Positions 45,380-55,732 of a stretch of DNA of 64,000 nt are shown piece after piece. The notes beneath the pieces are model-generated. The model worked only from the letters and a program-made list of their open reading frames with translations, did no database searches and was not told the origin of the DNA. Position 1 is the first letter of the stretch. Each line of letters starts with the position of its first letter. Both the position numbers and the translations under genes were made by a program. Source of the stretch: Curvularia sp. ZM96 (Eukaryota > Ascomycota > Dothideomycetes > Pleosporales > Pleosporaceae). The DNA lies in the NCBI GenBank assembly GCA_022457065.1, contig JAJGBQ010000005.1, positions 1,922,001 through 1,986,000 of the forward strand. The letters are read 5' to 3'.

Positions 45380-46645
45380 ATCAAAATCTTCACAGTTGCA
45401 TGCGATCGCGAGTGCTAGCCTTAATGTTGTTGCTGCCGAGGTGGTTGGATTAGTCGCGCCAATGTTTTGTGTTGCTTACTGTGCAGATAGAATATGTCAC
45501 CCATCGAGCGGGCCACGCGTGCAAGTTTTGATCTAATGCGAAACAAAGAAGTGTAGTTGCACCTAGGGATGCGACCGATGTTGCTCAAGGTTAGCAGCAG
45601 GCTAAACTCGGTTAAGTCGGTCTTTTCGGTTCGCTCGGTCCGCTCGCTTGGCTCGCTTCACTCGCTTCGTTCGTTGTTTTAAACGGCTGTCTCTTGCAAT
45701 GCCTGTAAGACAAAGGACATAGTTTATTCCTTCGAACCGAGACACTACGCCCTGCAATAAAGGCTTATCGCTCAATTCATTATGGATTTCTAATCCACAT
45801 TGCGATCCTGCGGTCATCATGCAAAGTAGAAGCTCCTCACATGGTTTGTGTCCAGGCAGGCGTGCCTCATTTCAGGAACTAGCTGCAGCAGTATATCCCG
45901 CAGCCGTACCGTTTCTTACCACCTCAACGGGAGTCCCTAGTTTCGAGGCCACGTTCACATCATCCTCATGCTCATAGCTCTTGTTCTTGTGGTAGTCCTT
46001 TCTCATCATCTTGTTCCTTGATAGTGTATCATCAGTCCCTTTTCCTCGGAACCAGATAGCTTCAGCCTTGCCTATGCTCATGTGGCATTCTTCATCATAG
46101 TTTCGTCTACGACACCGATTTGTTTATTTGATCTTTGGCTAATTCTTCTCGCCAATCCTTCAGCTGCCTATCCTGGAAGGATGTACATACACCATGTGCG
46201 CTTTCATTCACGTCTGGATAAGAGACTCAGACGCCGAAGAGTAGAGGCATGCTATGATGTTTAAAGACAGCAACAAGGTATTGCATCATGAAGCTAGAAG
46301 TTGCAGCATGAACGTACAGGTTTTTACATGAGACATGGATTCATTGCTTCACAAAGAAGGCGGACGGACTGGTCTGGTATTCCATGGCGGTAGTCGTGGA
46401 GACTTTGTATGGTTTACTATGGTGAGGTCACGTGACAAATTTTTCTGTCGCTCCCATCTAGTTTTCCAAGACTGCATCTTTATCAACCTTATTATGCAAC
46501 CTTAGACCCCTTCAATTATCATAATCATCGAAACAAAATATTCTACGCACGGCTGTGGATATTGACGTGTGCCAACACTGATCACAGGCTTCAGCCGCGA
46601 GGCATCCGCGAGGCATCCAATCATGGGCATAGCCTCTTGATCGTC

Positions 46646-46699
46646 TGCGGCCACCAATCAGATACGTATCCAGTAGCCGCTCTGGCTGCGCTATATAAA
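46646..46699 (+). promoter_or_regulatory. CCAAT motif and TATA box before the C2H2-like gene
   Basis: TGCGGCCACCAATCA at 46646-46660 and TATATAAA at 46692-46699, 32 bp apart from end to start. The first motif recurs upstream of the small gene at 49481, which suggests shared control, perhaps through the CCAAT-binding complex. Confidence 0.55.
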
Positions 46700-46986
46700 C
46701 ATACAACACCGACGTTCCCTCTGCTCTTTCTTTCTCAACACTTCAAAGTCTCATCTAAACCCTCATCATATCTGGTGTGCACTGACAATAAGGCGGCGTT
46801 GCCGCTGCCGCTCCTCATTTGCTCAACATCAACATAGCACAAATCCAACATATCGCAAAGCCTGCGCCTTGCTTGAGCGGCCTTGGACAGGCCGCTTAAG
46901 CAATCTCCGGCTACAACTAGTAAGCAACGTTGAGCGGGTCGCTGGATGAAGCTAGTCTTAACAACTTTCTAGTGATCATTGCATAG

Positions 46987-47933
46987 AACAAGATCTATAT
47001 TCGTTCCTTACGCCAGAAGCCTTCCAATCCAGTCCTAGTGAGCCAGCGTACAATTCGATCTTTCCGGTGGCCGATCAGATACCTGATTATTTCGAGAGCA
47101 ATAATGAGTGTTCACAAAGTGAACTGCTTTGGCGGACAAACTATTTGGGGTGTGAATTACACGGTGACGAGAGGAGTGTTAAGACACACCCTCTCAGTAC
47201 TCTGGACGAGAGTGTTCCTAAAAGAACCTCGGGTGTCGGGTATCCCAACGCCGTTCATTTCATCAACCCCAGCTTGTTAACCAAGCAAGTACTCGAACCT
47301 CTGAATCGCTCCCTGTCAGGGCTCAATCATTTCCCCGAAGAGATCTTAGCCGACAACTCGCAACCGCAAATCTCTCCAAATCTCTCCCCCTGCAACATAC
47401 GACAATCTGTTCCTATTGTGACTTCAAACACGCGAGCGCCCAGCCAGAACAATGACGCAAACATCAACGCCTACCCGAGTCCATCTTCCCTGCCGTCTCT
47501 GGATCACCTGGCCTCTCAATCACCAAGCCCCCCTAATATTGGTCAAACCCTTTTAGACACTCCAGACGGCAAAATGGCCATTGAGTCCATACAGGCGAAC
47601 TTTGTGTGTAAGACATGCACATATTCGTTTCCAACTAGGCTGCGATATGACCAACACGTCAATTGGCAACGCTGTCAGGCGCCGTCCGAATGTAAACAAT
47701 GCGGACGATTGATCAAGCACGCAAAGGACCTCAAACGCCACCTAGGCTCCAGCAACGCGTTGCCTTGTTGTCCCGCCCTTAGGAAGGTCAATCCCCAGGC
47801 CATAGGCTTTGCGTGCATTTGCAGCTCCAAAACATACACCCGCAAGGATTCTCTCGTACGTCACCTGAGAACATCTAAGAAAGGAAACCATTGCTGCAAA
47901 ACTTGTGCGAAGAGCCCATGTACCTGCGCATAA
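46987..47933 (+). CDS. C2H2-like zinc-finger protein, 5' end unresolved
   Basis: The frame is open from about 46962 to the stop at 47931-47933; from 46987 it gives roughly 315 residues. It has no in-frame ATG until about 47573. A good intron (GTAAGC at 46920 to CATAG ending 46986) would supply an upstream exon, but I find no ATG between the TATA box and that exon's end, so the start is unknown or lost. The N-terminal two thirds are Ser/Pro/Asn-rich. The C-terminal third has finger-like Cys/His clusters: FVCKTCTYSF with a downstream His, ECKQCGRLIKHAKDLKRHL, and ACICSSKTYTRKDSLVRHL, ending in a Cys-rich tail. A nuclear regulator is likely from the fingers; family unrecognised; a decaying gene is possible. 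Confidence 0.5.
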
Positions 47934-48096
47934 GACGACTTATGTTGCCCACCCCACTTTACCATTATCTTTTCACCCTCCTCAGAGATATTTCCATTTG
48001 CGAGTCGAAGCGAGTCTGTATTCTGGAATCACGGATCGCACTTCACTTTCTTGGTGGAGTTCCGTTCAGATTTGGCAACAATTACAGCATTCAGCG

Positions 48097-48233
48097 GAGT
48101 TGTTGACAGTTAGTTTGGTCGGCAAACTGATTCACAAACGAGCCTATCGCTAAGACGTGCATGATATTGCAGTGCATCATCCTTCGGCAGGTTCACGAAT
48201 CGAGCTGCTGACCAAATTAATTGTCAACAACTC
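48097..48233. mobile_element. MITE-like element with about 45-bp inverted repeats
   Basis: The left arm begins GAGTTGTTGACA at 48097 and the right arm is its inverted copy ending at 48233. The arms align over about 45-50 bp with mostly transition differences. The centre is 35-45 bp and has no coding potential. Target duplication is not clear. Confidence 0.6.
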
Positions 48234-48495
48234 TGGTGATCAGCATTAACAGAGTGATACCGGTTGCAACACATCTGCTGATTAACTTGTTTGTTCCAAG
48301 TCTGGTTCTTATCATCACTCAGGACACTTCTGTCGAACGAACGAATCATAGACATGTCAGCATGATCATGGCATATAAAATCCTCTATTCATAGAGGTGA
48401 AAGAAAGCACCTGACATGGGGATATCTGAACGTTCTGAGAGATTTTCTCTTATTACGACACATTGCGTTTTTCCACAATACGTTTTCCTCGCAAC

Positions 48496-48590
48496 CATAC
48501 CAACGAAAGAACAACATCTCAAGTTGTCGCATCTCAAGTAGTCGCGGGGGAAATGCGACTATACGAGACGTTGTTCTTTTGTTAGTATAC
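48496..48590. repeat. inverted repeat (hairpin or MITE remnant)
   Basis: A 25-bp left arm at 48496-48520 (containing AAAGAACAAC) is repeated inverted at 48565-48589 with a few transition differences. The spacer includes short direct repeats of ATCTCAAGT. Either a small transposon remnant or a stable transcript hairpin. Confidence 0.6.
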
Positions 48591-49110
48591 GATACGTTAT
48601 GTTCTTTTTAAACATACATGTTTTTCCCACCCAAGCACCAATAGTCGAAGCTGTCGACTCGTGTGCATGGTCTGTCCTTTCTTTGGCATGCATTCTAGCG
48701 ATTGTATTAAGAAGACATCTTTTTTTTAGCCGCTGCCATGCAGTGAGTAAGCATGCTATTTGTATCTGATAGAGATCGTAACGAGACCGCAGGGCTATGG
48801 TTCAAGCCAAGGACTTTAGGAAAAAACACATGAACATGTAATTATTCAAAGAACCCTTGTGTTACGGATTTGTGAACCTCTCAACCTTTATTATCAAAGA
48901 ATTCGATGCTGTCAAGAGAGCAAGTGGTACACTCAAGTTCTGATTGAGTTAATATTCGTCAAATTAGACATTATTGGAGAAGATGCTATATATACGACTA
49001 GTTCAGCTAGTTGGGCTGGAATGCCTGCTTACATGCGACTTAGATGCCAAATTCTGGACTGTACTTTCATCCGTGTTGCGGCTCTTAACGAATACCAATC
49101 GCAAGAGTAC

Positions 49111-49290
49111 TGCGGCCACCAATCAAGTCAATCTGAACAACGGTCCTCCAACAACAACAACGTTGCGGCCTCCAACATCAATGAATCTTCTAAAAGAAAA
49201 AATCGGCGGCCGCCAACCGATGCAAAGCATTTTTTCAGCCTTTGAAGATCGTCAGTGTTTCGCCTGAACAAACAGTGCGGCCGCCAATCA
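49111..49290 (+). promoter_or_regulatory. cluster of TGCGGCC(A/G)CCAATCA motifs
   Basis: Full copies at 49111-49125 and 49276-49290 and degenerate copies near 49164 and 49204, all in the same orientation within 180 bp. Each holds a CCAAT core preceded by GCGGCC. A TATA box (TATAAAA, 49354-49360) follows. The same motif stands before the C2H2-like gene. Confidence 0.6.
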
Positions 49291-49480
49291 GAAAAGCTAT
49301 CAGCATAGATTTGCGGCCCTTCATATCGACCATGCGATGGCGAGACGAGATGATATAAAAGTGGTAATACGTGTACGACATCAATGCCCAATCAACCAAC
49401 ATATCCAATCACACTACCTTTGAATATTTAGCTTCAAATCTGTAGACATTGTGTCACAAGTGTTTCCTTCATTCTCCAAG

Positions 49481-49784
49481 ATGCAGAGCCGCGTAACAAA
49501 ACACGCCACTTTATCAACGAGCACATCGACTGCCCAATCGACTGGCCAGGCCAATATCGGTACCGCTGGAAAGGATCGCGGAAACACCACTCCTGCTAGG
49601 AACGTCACACTGGTATGCATACGTCTCGAAAGTTTCAATGAAGTCACAACTGATGTGGAAACAGCAGAACATGCAAGCATCGGGAGGTTCGAGGTCAAAA
49701 GAAGGGAGGACAGCGTGGCATATGCAGCAATGGCTCAACGAGACACCTAAAGAGTCGGCATGGAGTGTGCATGGTCGATTCTAA
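49481..49784 (+). CDS. small orphan protein, probably two exons
   Basis: The ATG at 49481 follows a TATA box by about 120 bp and a pyrimidine-rich leader. Exon 1 (49481-49612) is joined by a 52-bp GT-AG intron with a CTGAT branch-like word to exon 2 (49665-49784), giving 83 residues. If unspliced, the frame ends at 49750 with 89 residues. The product is Ser/Thr/Gln-rich at the N-terminus with no signal peptide, membrane segment or recognised domain; the spliced C-terminus has several Trp residues. The promoter motifs are the best support. It could be a lineage-specific gene or a chance frame. Confidence 0.4.
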
Positions 49785-50486
49785 CTGTTTTGCAGAGTCT
49801 TGGAAGGTAAATATTGGCTTACGCAGATGCACATATGTGGATGGTGGGGTGGTGAAGATAGTCTGGGACAAGGATTAGTTAAATCAATGTCAATAATCAA
49901 TCTTATGCTCAGCATACTGATCTACTCTACCATCTTCCAAGTAATTCAGCGCACCTTTTGCTAAGTATGCGAAGAAATAACGTGAAGAAAAGTAGTTTAG
50001 CAACACTTTATATCACTCTCTGATGGAAATTTAACACCACCAAAGATTTCTAATGAACTCTCGATGGTATGTACAATAGAATCGAGGTGGTTGAATTGAC
50101 GAATCGCTGGAAAAGATCGGCCCGACCGTATCTCGATAGTAAAGCCGGAGGAGGGAGGGTTGCGTCCGTCACATTCTTCTATTGTGTATGGGCCACAGGG
50201 TAATAAGGTTTCACGTATGAGTTTATCCCCTCATCTTACATCTGCAAGGTAGTTTTGGGATACCTAGCGCTTAGTCATGCCTCTTTACGAGCAGGTCTTG
50301 ATACCAAATTTTTAGCGCTTATTATGCAGCTCGGTAGGGACGCCAGAGGTTCAGGAGAGTTTGGTGTTCACAAGACGAATTGATTCATCAATGGAATATG
50401 TTAAGGATCATCACATTAAATAACTCTCAGAAACTCAATCTCATCATACATAACATCATGGCGCAAAACATTTCATCATCCAACTC
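49785..50486. other. intergenic region
   Basis: About 700 bp between the small orphan gene and the 3' end of the OPT transporter gene. No ORF, RNA or repeat supported. Confidence 0.5.
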
Positions 50487-53068
50487 TTACCACTTCCATT
50501 CTCTGGGGCCGAAGTACTCGCCCTCGCCAAGTACCTTGCGGACAGCCGCGCCCGCTCCATCAAGCGTATCAGAGACAATGGTAGTGCCCCAGTAGTCCGG
50601 CATGCTGCCACCGGGTAGCTGGACGCAGAAGAAGATGACGATGGCACAGATGGCGAGACCGACATCCAGGCCAGCCGAGGTGACGTAGTTGTACTGCATC
50701 CACCAGCCACGGTACCTGTCACGGATGAACTTGTTGAAGATGAAGCCGATCAGAACCCATGATAGCTATAATCACATTAGTCGTTTATTTTTCACATCAA
50801 AGAGTGCATTCTGATAACTTACCACGTTCATAGGCGTGTACGGAGGAACGTAAGCCAGGGAGCCGAAGATGAGTGGGAAACTAATTTTGCGAACGAAGCT
50901 GACCTTGGGGAACATGCGGGCAGCGCCGTAGACCAAGAATGGAGCACCAAAGCCCACGAGCCACATCCATTGAAGGTCCTTGTAGATTGAGTCTCCGGAG
51001 AACAGGTGCTTGGGGCCGACGGCACCCCAGATGACACTAGCGTTGTAGAAAGTCTTGATGTAGGCGCATGTGAATGCTCCGGATGCCTTTGAAGTGCAGA
51101 CGTTCTTGATGGCTCCCATAGCCCATTCGATGGTAGCGAGTTGGCACAGGCAAGACCAGACGGTAGCGACAAACTGTGCGGCAAATAGCGAACGCTGAGG
51201 AACGTGCATGTAGTGACCCAACTTGAGATCCTGGCAGAAGTATAGTGCCTGAGTCATGGTGATGTAGCCAAAGGTCTTGAACATCATCATGGCTATGGGG
51301 TGGCCTGGCTGTACGTAACCAATAATGAACTCAGTGAATACGTTGAGACCCATTTGGATGTTTGTGAAGGCCTGGATGATACCGATGGGAATAGTCCAAG
51401 TGGCCGCGATCACCAGAGACAGGATAACGGAGTACCATTCCATGTTAGTAGGGTAAGCAAGTGCGGATACAAAGGCAAAGGCAATCATGACAGCGAGGAG
51501 CGCAAGGTACCACCAAGTGGGCACCATCTTGTACTTTCGCATAATCTTCATGTGAACATCGTCCAGTTCACCGGCTGAGGCCCTCCAGCGACGCCAGATC
51601 TCGGAGCCATGGAAGAGGTAGGTGTGACTGACTAGTGCAGCGATACTGGCGAAGTTCAATCCATAGTTGAGCGCATTAGTAGTAGACAAGAATAGAGGCG
51701 AGTAAGCCTCGTACTTGGCAGGATCGACAATGTGCTCTGGGGTGAGAATTCTTGAGGTGTTGTAGATTTGGCCCATGTTGTCCAGAATGCTGTTCTGCGA
51801 GATTGAGACGTAATCGCCGTACCAGGTGTTGGTAAAACTCAATGCTGGAACAATGATCCAAATGAAGAAAACGACACCGATCAAAGTGTTGACGTGTGCA
51901 TACCACGGACTGAGGAGAGGGCTGTTAAAGAAGGAGTTGATCTGTGCCCAGTCGAGAGTAAATCCAGTAAACGGGAAGCCGAGTGCGAGACCAGTGGTCT
52001 GTCCAAAGAGCTGGTTGACAATGACATTGTTGGGCTTGGCCCAGGTGACCCAGGCAAAGTAGCTGAATGCAGGGATGATGAAGTCTGGAAGCCAACTCCA
52101 AATGAACATACCAATCATGACGTACATGAACATTCGGTATCGCGAAATAGACCAGCCATTGGTGGTTGAAGGGTCAGTGGCGCGGTGATCATGGAGGGCA
52201 TACAAGAAACCGACATTGACGAGCGCACCAGGCCAGATCATTGATGCAGGTTCCACAAGAAACTTACGAACGGAGCCTGCCAGACCAAACCCAAGACATT
52301 GAGTGGACAGAGCAAAAAGCGTATTGAAGCCCCACCCGAATTGGCTAGTGTCGAACTTGTAGAACTTGCGGAGCGAGACGACAGTGTCGACAAAGTAACC
52401 AGCACCACCACCAAAAGCAGCATTGGCCATTGCGACGATAATGACGTGTTCCTTGACATTGAAGGGTCCCGGGTTGAGATTGCCCTTGAATCCGAAGATA
52501 CTAATCTCCTTGTTGGGGAGAACTCTGGCAGCGAAGATACCGATCGGGTAAGCGAGCAACAGTACGACGTAGGGACCGATGCTGATAAGGGGGTAACGCA
52601 GCAAGAAGAGGGCGTTGACTCCCGAGCAGATGGTGGTCATAAGGAGACCGATGACCCATGAACGAATGGTGCTTGCAGGAACGTCTTCGTCGTAGTTTCG
52701 AACGACGGCACGGACCTGTTATTTCGATCAGTCCCATGCGATTACAGTCGGATAGTCTTGTAACTTACTTCAGGATATGGCGAGTTCTCGATGATGTCTC
52801 CAACGAGCTGTGACTCGCCCTTTTGGTCGTGGGCCGCAGTAACGGCATCGACCATCTCAACCGCCTCGTCGGGCAGGTTAGGATCCCACTGGTGGTCGCG
52901 ACGGAAAGCATTTAGGCGGCGGTTCGCCTCGGCTTCGCTGATGTCGCCAGCACTGTTGCTAGATATCTCTCCATGGGACTCGTTTGAGTGCTCGCTAACA
53001 GTGACGGGATCCTTGTCAGTGTTTGATCTCTTGAAGCCCAGCCTCTTACCGAAGCCTTTGGACGACAT
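50487..53068 (-). CDS. OPT-family oligopeptide transporter
   Basis: Three exons on the minus strand: 52769-53068, 50823-52715 and 50487-50765, separated by GT-AG introns of 53 and 57 bp, all in phase 0, giving 823 residues. It belongs to the oligopeptide transporter family, proton-coupled importers of small peptides (glutathione, tetra- and pentapeptides) or metal chelates at the plasma membrane. Evidence: the hydrophilic N-terminus ending in ENSPYPEVRAVV, the signature NPGPFNVKEHVIIVAMANAAF, many hydrophobic helices, GQTTGLALGFPFTGFTLDW, GYVQPGHPIAMMMFKTFGY and LKLGHYMHVPQR, and a short final exon with the last membrane segments ending EGEYFGPREWKW. The ATG at 53068 is the first true ATG; the frame is open upstream only to a TTG. 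Confidence 0.95.
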
Positions 53069-54709
53069 CTTTTCGATGTTGGGCAAGAATGGAAAATAGA
53101 GAAGATGGTCCTTGCAGAGAGACCCAGGACCGTGGTCGTTTATATGTGATCTTCAGTGACATTGTACTTGCACACCCGACGGCTCAAGGTTCACAAATGG
53201 ATATAGTCTGGCCGAGCTATCTATGGAGCAGCTTCTCAATGGAGCAACAGGCACGGCGCAATTGCTCCAACCAGATACCCTGGCTTGAATGATATCGCAC
53301 GCTTCACGAACACTACTGCAATTTGAGGAGGAGCGGGGTGAAGGGTCCAACGGGTCGTCGCCACACGCAACGCAATGGTTGGGGATAGAGTTGGCTAAGG
53401 CTCGGTGCCTTCCAAGTCGGGACTAGCCGACGGGATGGGTGGTGTAGTGGAAGTCTTGAAAAAGCTTGGAACATTAGGGCTCCTTGGCCGCGGTGCTTAT
53501 ACTGTGGCGCGTGTTCCTCGTATTTCCGGCACCGTCTCGGGCGCTTCGATTTCGAACGCTAGTGACATTCGGCCACGAATCGCAAGAACTGAGTGGAAGC
53601 CGGACTGAGGGGAAATAGGGTTGACATTCCCCCTATATGAAGTCGAACACTTATGTCATCTCTGTCAAGCCATTGACCTACCCAGAGACAGTGAACCATC
53701 GACTCCCGTATGCATGTCAGATTCCAGAGTGTGGATGGAAGCTTCCGAGGGCATGGTTTGCGTCTGCGCACGAACCGAGCTATCTGGTCTGCAATGGCCC
53801 CGTTGCCAGCAGTAGGATAGATAAGAAGGCCACTCCTAGATTAGATACGTGTCACGCGGCCTATCATATCTTAACTCTACCCCAGCCCCATGGAGTATCG
53901 GTTCCGTAGATTCAGCATTGTCCAATGATGGTTCAGAAAGATAAGTGTGTCCGGCCGACAGCCGACCGGGGACGGTGTCCAGATGCCCAAGCAAGGGTCG
54001 GTGCAACCTCCGGCTCCTGATCGGTTTCGCAATCGTGGATCCGTTACCAGTTGGATTTCTACAGGTAGAAGAAGCCATCGGCAGTGGTGTGCCAGTGCAA
54101 ATGAAGTCCAGTAGAACCCGACCAACCCCCAGGGCAATGCGCAATTGCATTTTGCTTTGTCTGTTCAGCTATGCCTATATAGGTGGTTGGTAAAGTAGTC
54201 TTGAGCTAGCAACGCCATACCTCGCTGTGATGATTCCAGTCCAAACAGACGCCTCCGTTCCGTCCAATTCACCTGCCGAAGCGCCGTTTCGGGGCTTTAG
54301 CGCCGCTCATATCTAGCGGGCCAGAGCGCCAACCGCGGAACCCAACAAGCTCTCGGTCTCAGCATCAGCATCAGCAGGATGTTGATCGGCATGAGGTCAT
54401 TCCACAGATATTGATAAGAACAACGTTGGACAGGTTGTGTTTAGATGTATCCCACGCAGGTTATATGACGTTGGATTGCATTTCTTCTGTGGCTGTCGGC
54501 TGCCGTGTCCGACAGGACGGAATGCGCTAGTCCCTAGCGTTCTTTAACGTGGCGTCCTATCAGCTTCCGAGTCATTCGCCGTCACGCGACCTCATCCATA
54601 CCATTGCTGATCGACTTCACTCCTTTAATGATTGAGGAGGACGGCACTTTCCACTGCAAACAGATGGATTAGATTCGTTCGTCGATTCATGTCATATTTC
54701 TAGTTGTTC

Positions 54710-54755
54710 CTGTTAACTGCACACGAGTCGACCTGTTAATTACACACAAGTCGAT
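54710..54755. repeat. tandem duplication, 23 bp twice
   Basis: 54710-54732 and 54733-54755 share CTGTTAA..CACAC.AGTCGA and differ only by transitions, so possibly RIP-marked. Confidence 0.8.
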
Positions 54756-55160
54756 ACGTCTCAGGAGCAATCAATAAGAATCCAAACATCGGAACCGCCC
54801 GCGACAAATCTACTGTCTTTGCCTAGTAAGTCCTCTGCTAACGATAACTTCATTTTTAATCCAATCGAGGACGAAGAGATTGTTAGTGCAATTGAGGTGA
54901 ATTTAAATAAGAGAGGAACGAAAAGAGATTAGACCCCTAGTCCTAATGAAAGTTGGTACTACGCCAAAAACGTGGTTGATGCTACCCATGAACAACTCTA
55001 CTCTGAAAGGAATCGCCAATTAACCGACGTCTTTTCTTCAATAACCATACCAATACCACAACAGACTCTGTTTTCCAAGCATCAATATATCCAAGCAATC
55101 CCCGTTCACGCATTTCTAAACTTGTACCCGACACTCGACCACTTGAATCAAGTACACTAA
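54756..55160 (+). pseudogene. degraded coding fragment of unknown origin
   Basis: One reading frame stays open from about 54756 to a TAA at 55158-55160 except for a single TAG at 54930-54932. The translation has normal amino-acid composition (for example DDNFIFNPIEDEEIV-like acidic text, then WYYAKNVVDATHEQLYSERN). No start codon or family is recognised. It may be the remnant of a transposon protein or of a decayed gene; the reverse frame is a shadow. Confidence 0.4.
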
Positions 55161-55732
55161 CTACGTCCGCCATATGCTCCACTTGCCCCTTTACCACTCT
55201 TCCCCTAATCCCTTTTCTGATCTTCGCGATGCTGTTCAATTTGAAGTGCCCGTACATGTGACAGGCGGGTTAGTAGATAGATTGGTGATTACTTGCAAAT
55301 ACCCGCTATCGTGTTTTTTTCCTTTTCACCATTCTATTTGTTGTCGTCCCAAAGAGACCGCACCGTTCCCTTAAACCTATCTTACGATGTCACTGTGAGC
55401 CATGTATCTGTGGACAAGTCTTTAAAAGTCTTCACTGGAACTTGAAAATGAGCAATATGAACATCGCCAAGGGAGTCATGCTCTGTCCATGATCATTCCT
55501 TTCTCATGTTCGTTCATTCGGGTATCCATATCGACAATGCCTACACTTCTTCTGATCCAATCTGCGCTACGCTACGAAACAAAACTCCGGACGCCCCCGG
55601 GCTCTTCTACTACGTAAAATACTTAGTAGCTTTGCTGTGTGCTCCGTGCACGTGATGGCTCGAGAGCATGCCGCCCAGCAAGCCCATTTTTCGAATCTTT
55701 GACTTTCCCGAGACGGATTGGTCTTCCTTGTC

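Larger units (their letters stand above)
44425..46986. other. long intergenic region with repeats
   Basis: About 2.5 kb from the dehydrogenase promoter to the C2H2-like gene. It holds a direct repeat of TTGCTCGATGTTTACTC at 45343-45359 and 45363-45379, a TCG/CTCG-rich simple stretch at 45605-45675, and an 11-bp tandem duplication (CCGCGAGGCAT) near 46595-46616. Short frames have no domain. The last 350 bp contain a CCAAT motif and TATA box. Confidence 0.45.
47934..49480. other. intergenic region with small inverted-repeat units
   Basis: About 1.55 kb containing two MITE-like inverted-repeat units (48097-48233 and 48496-48590) and, from 49111, a cluster of CCAAT-type motifs before the next small gene. 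The frame at 48859-49245 runs through this promoter cluster and is not supported. Confidence 0.5.
53069..55732. other. long intergenic region
   Basis: About 2.65 kb between the transporter's start and the phosphatase's stop. The first part is the transporter promoter. Further right there are a 23-bp tandem duplication at 54710-54755 and a degraded coding-like fragment (54756-55160). Short frames at 53405-54193 occur on both strands and have no domain or splice support. Confidence 0.45.

Noticed and set aside
45602..45820. Minus-strand ORF over the CTCG-rich stretch
   Set aside because: Simple-sequence translation (Lys/Arg/Ala repeats) with no support.
53405..54193. Frames upstream of the OPT transporter
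   Set aside because: Overlapping frames on both strands, no family resemblance and no workable exon joins.
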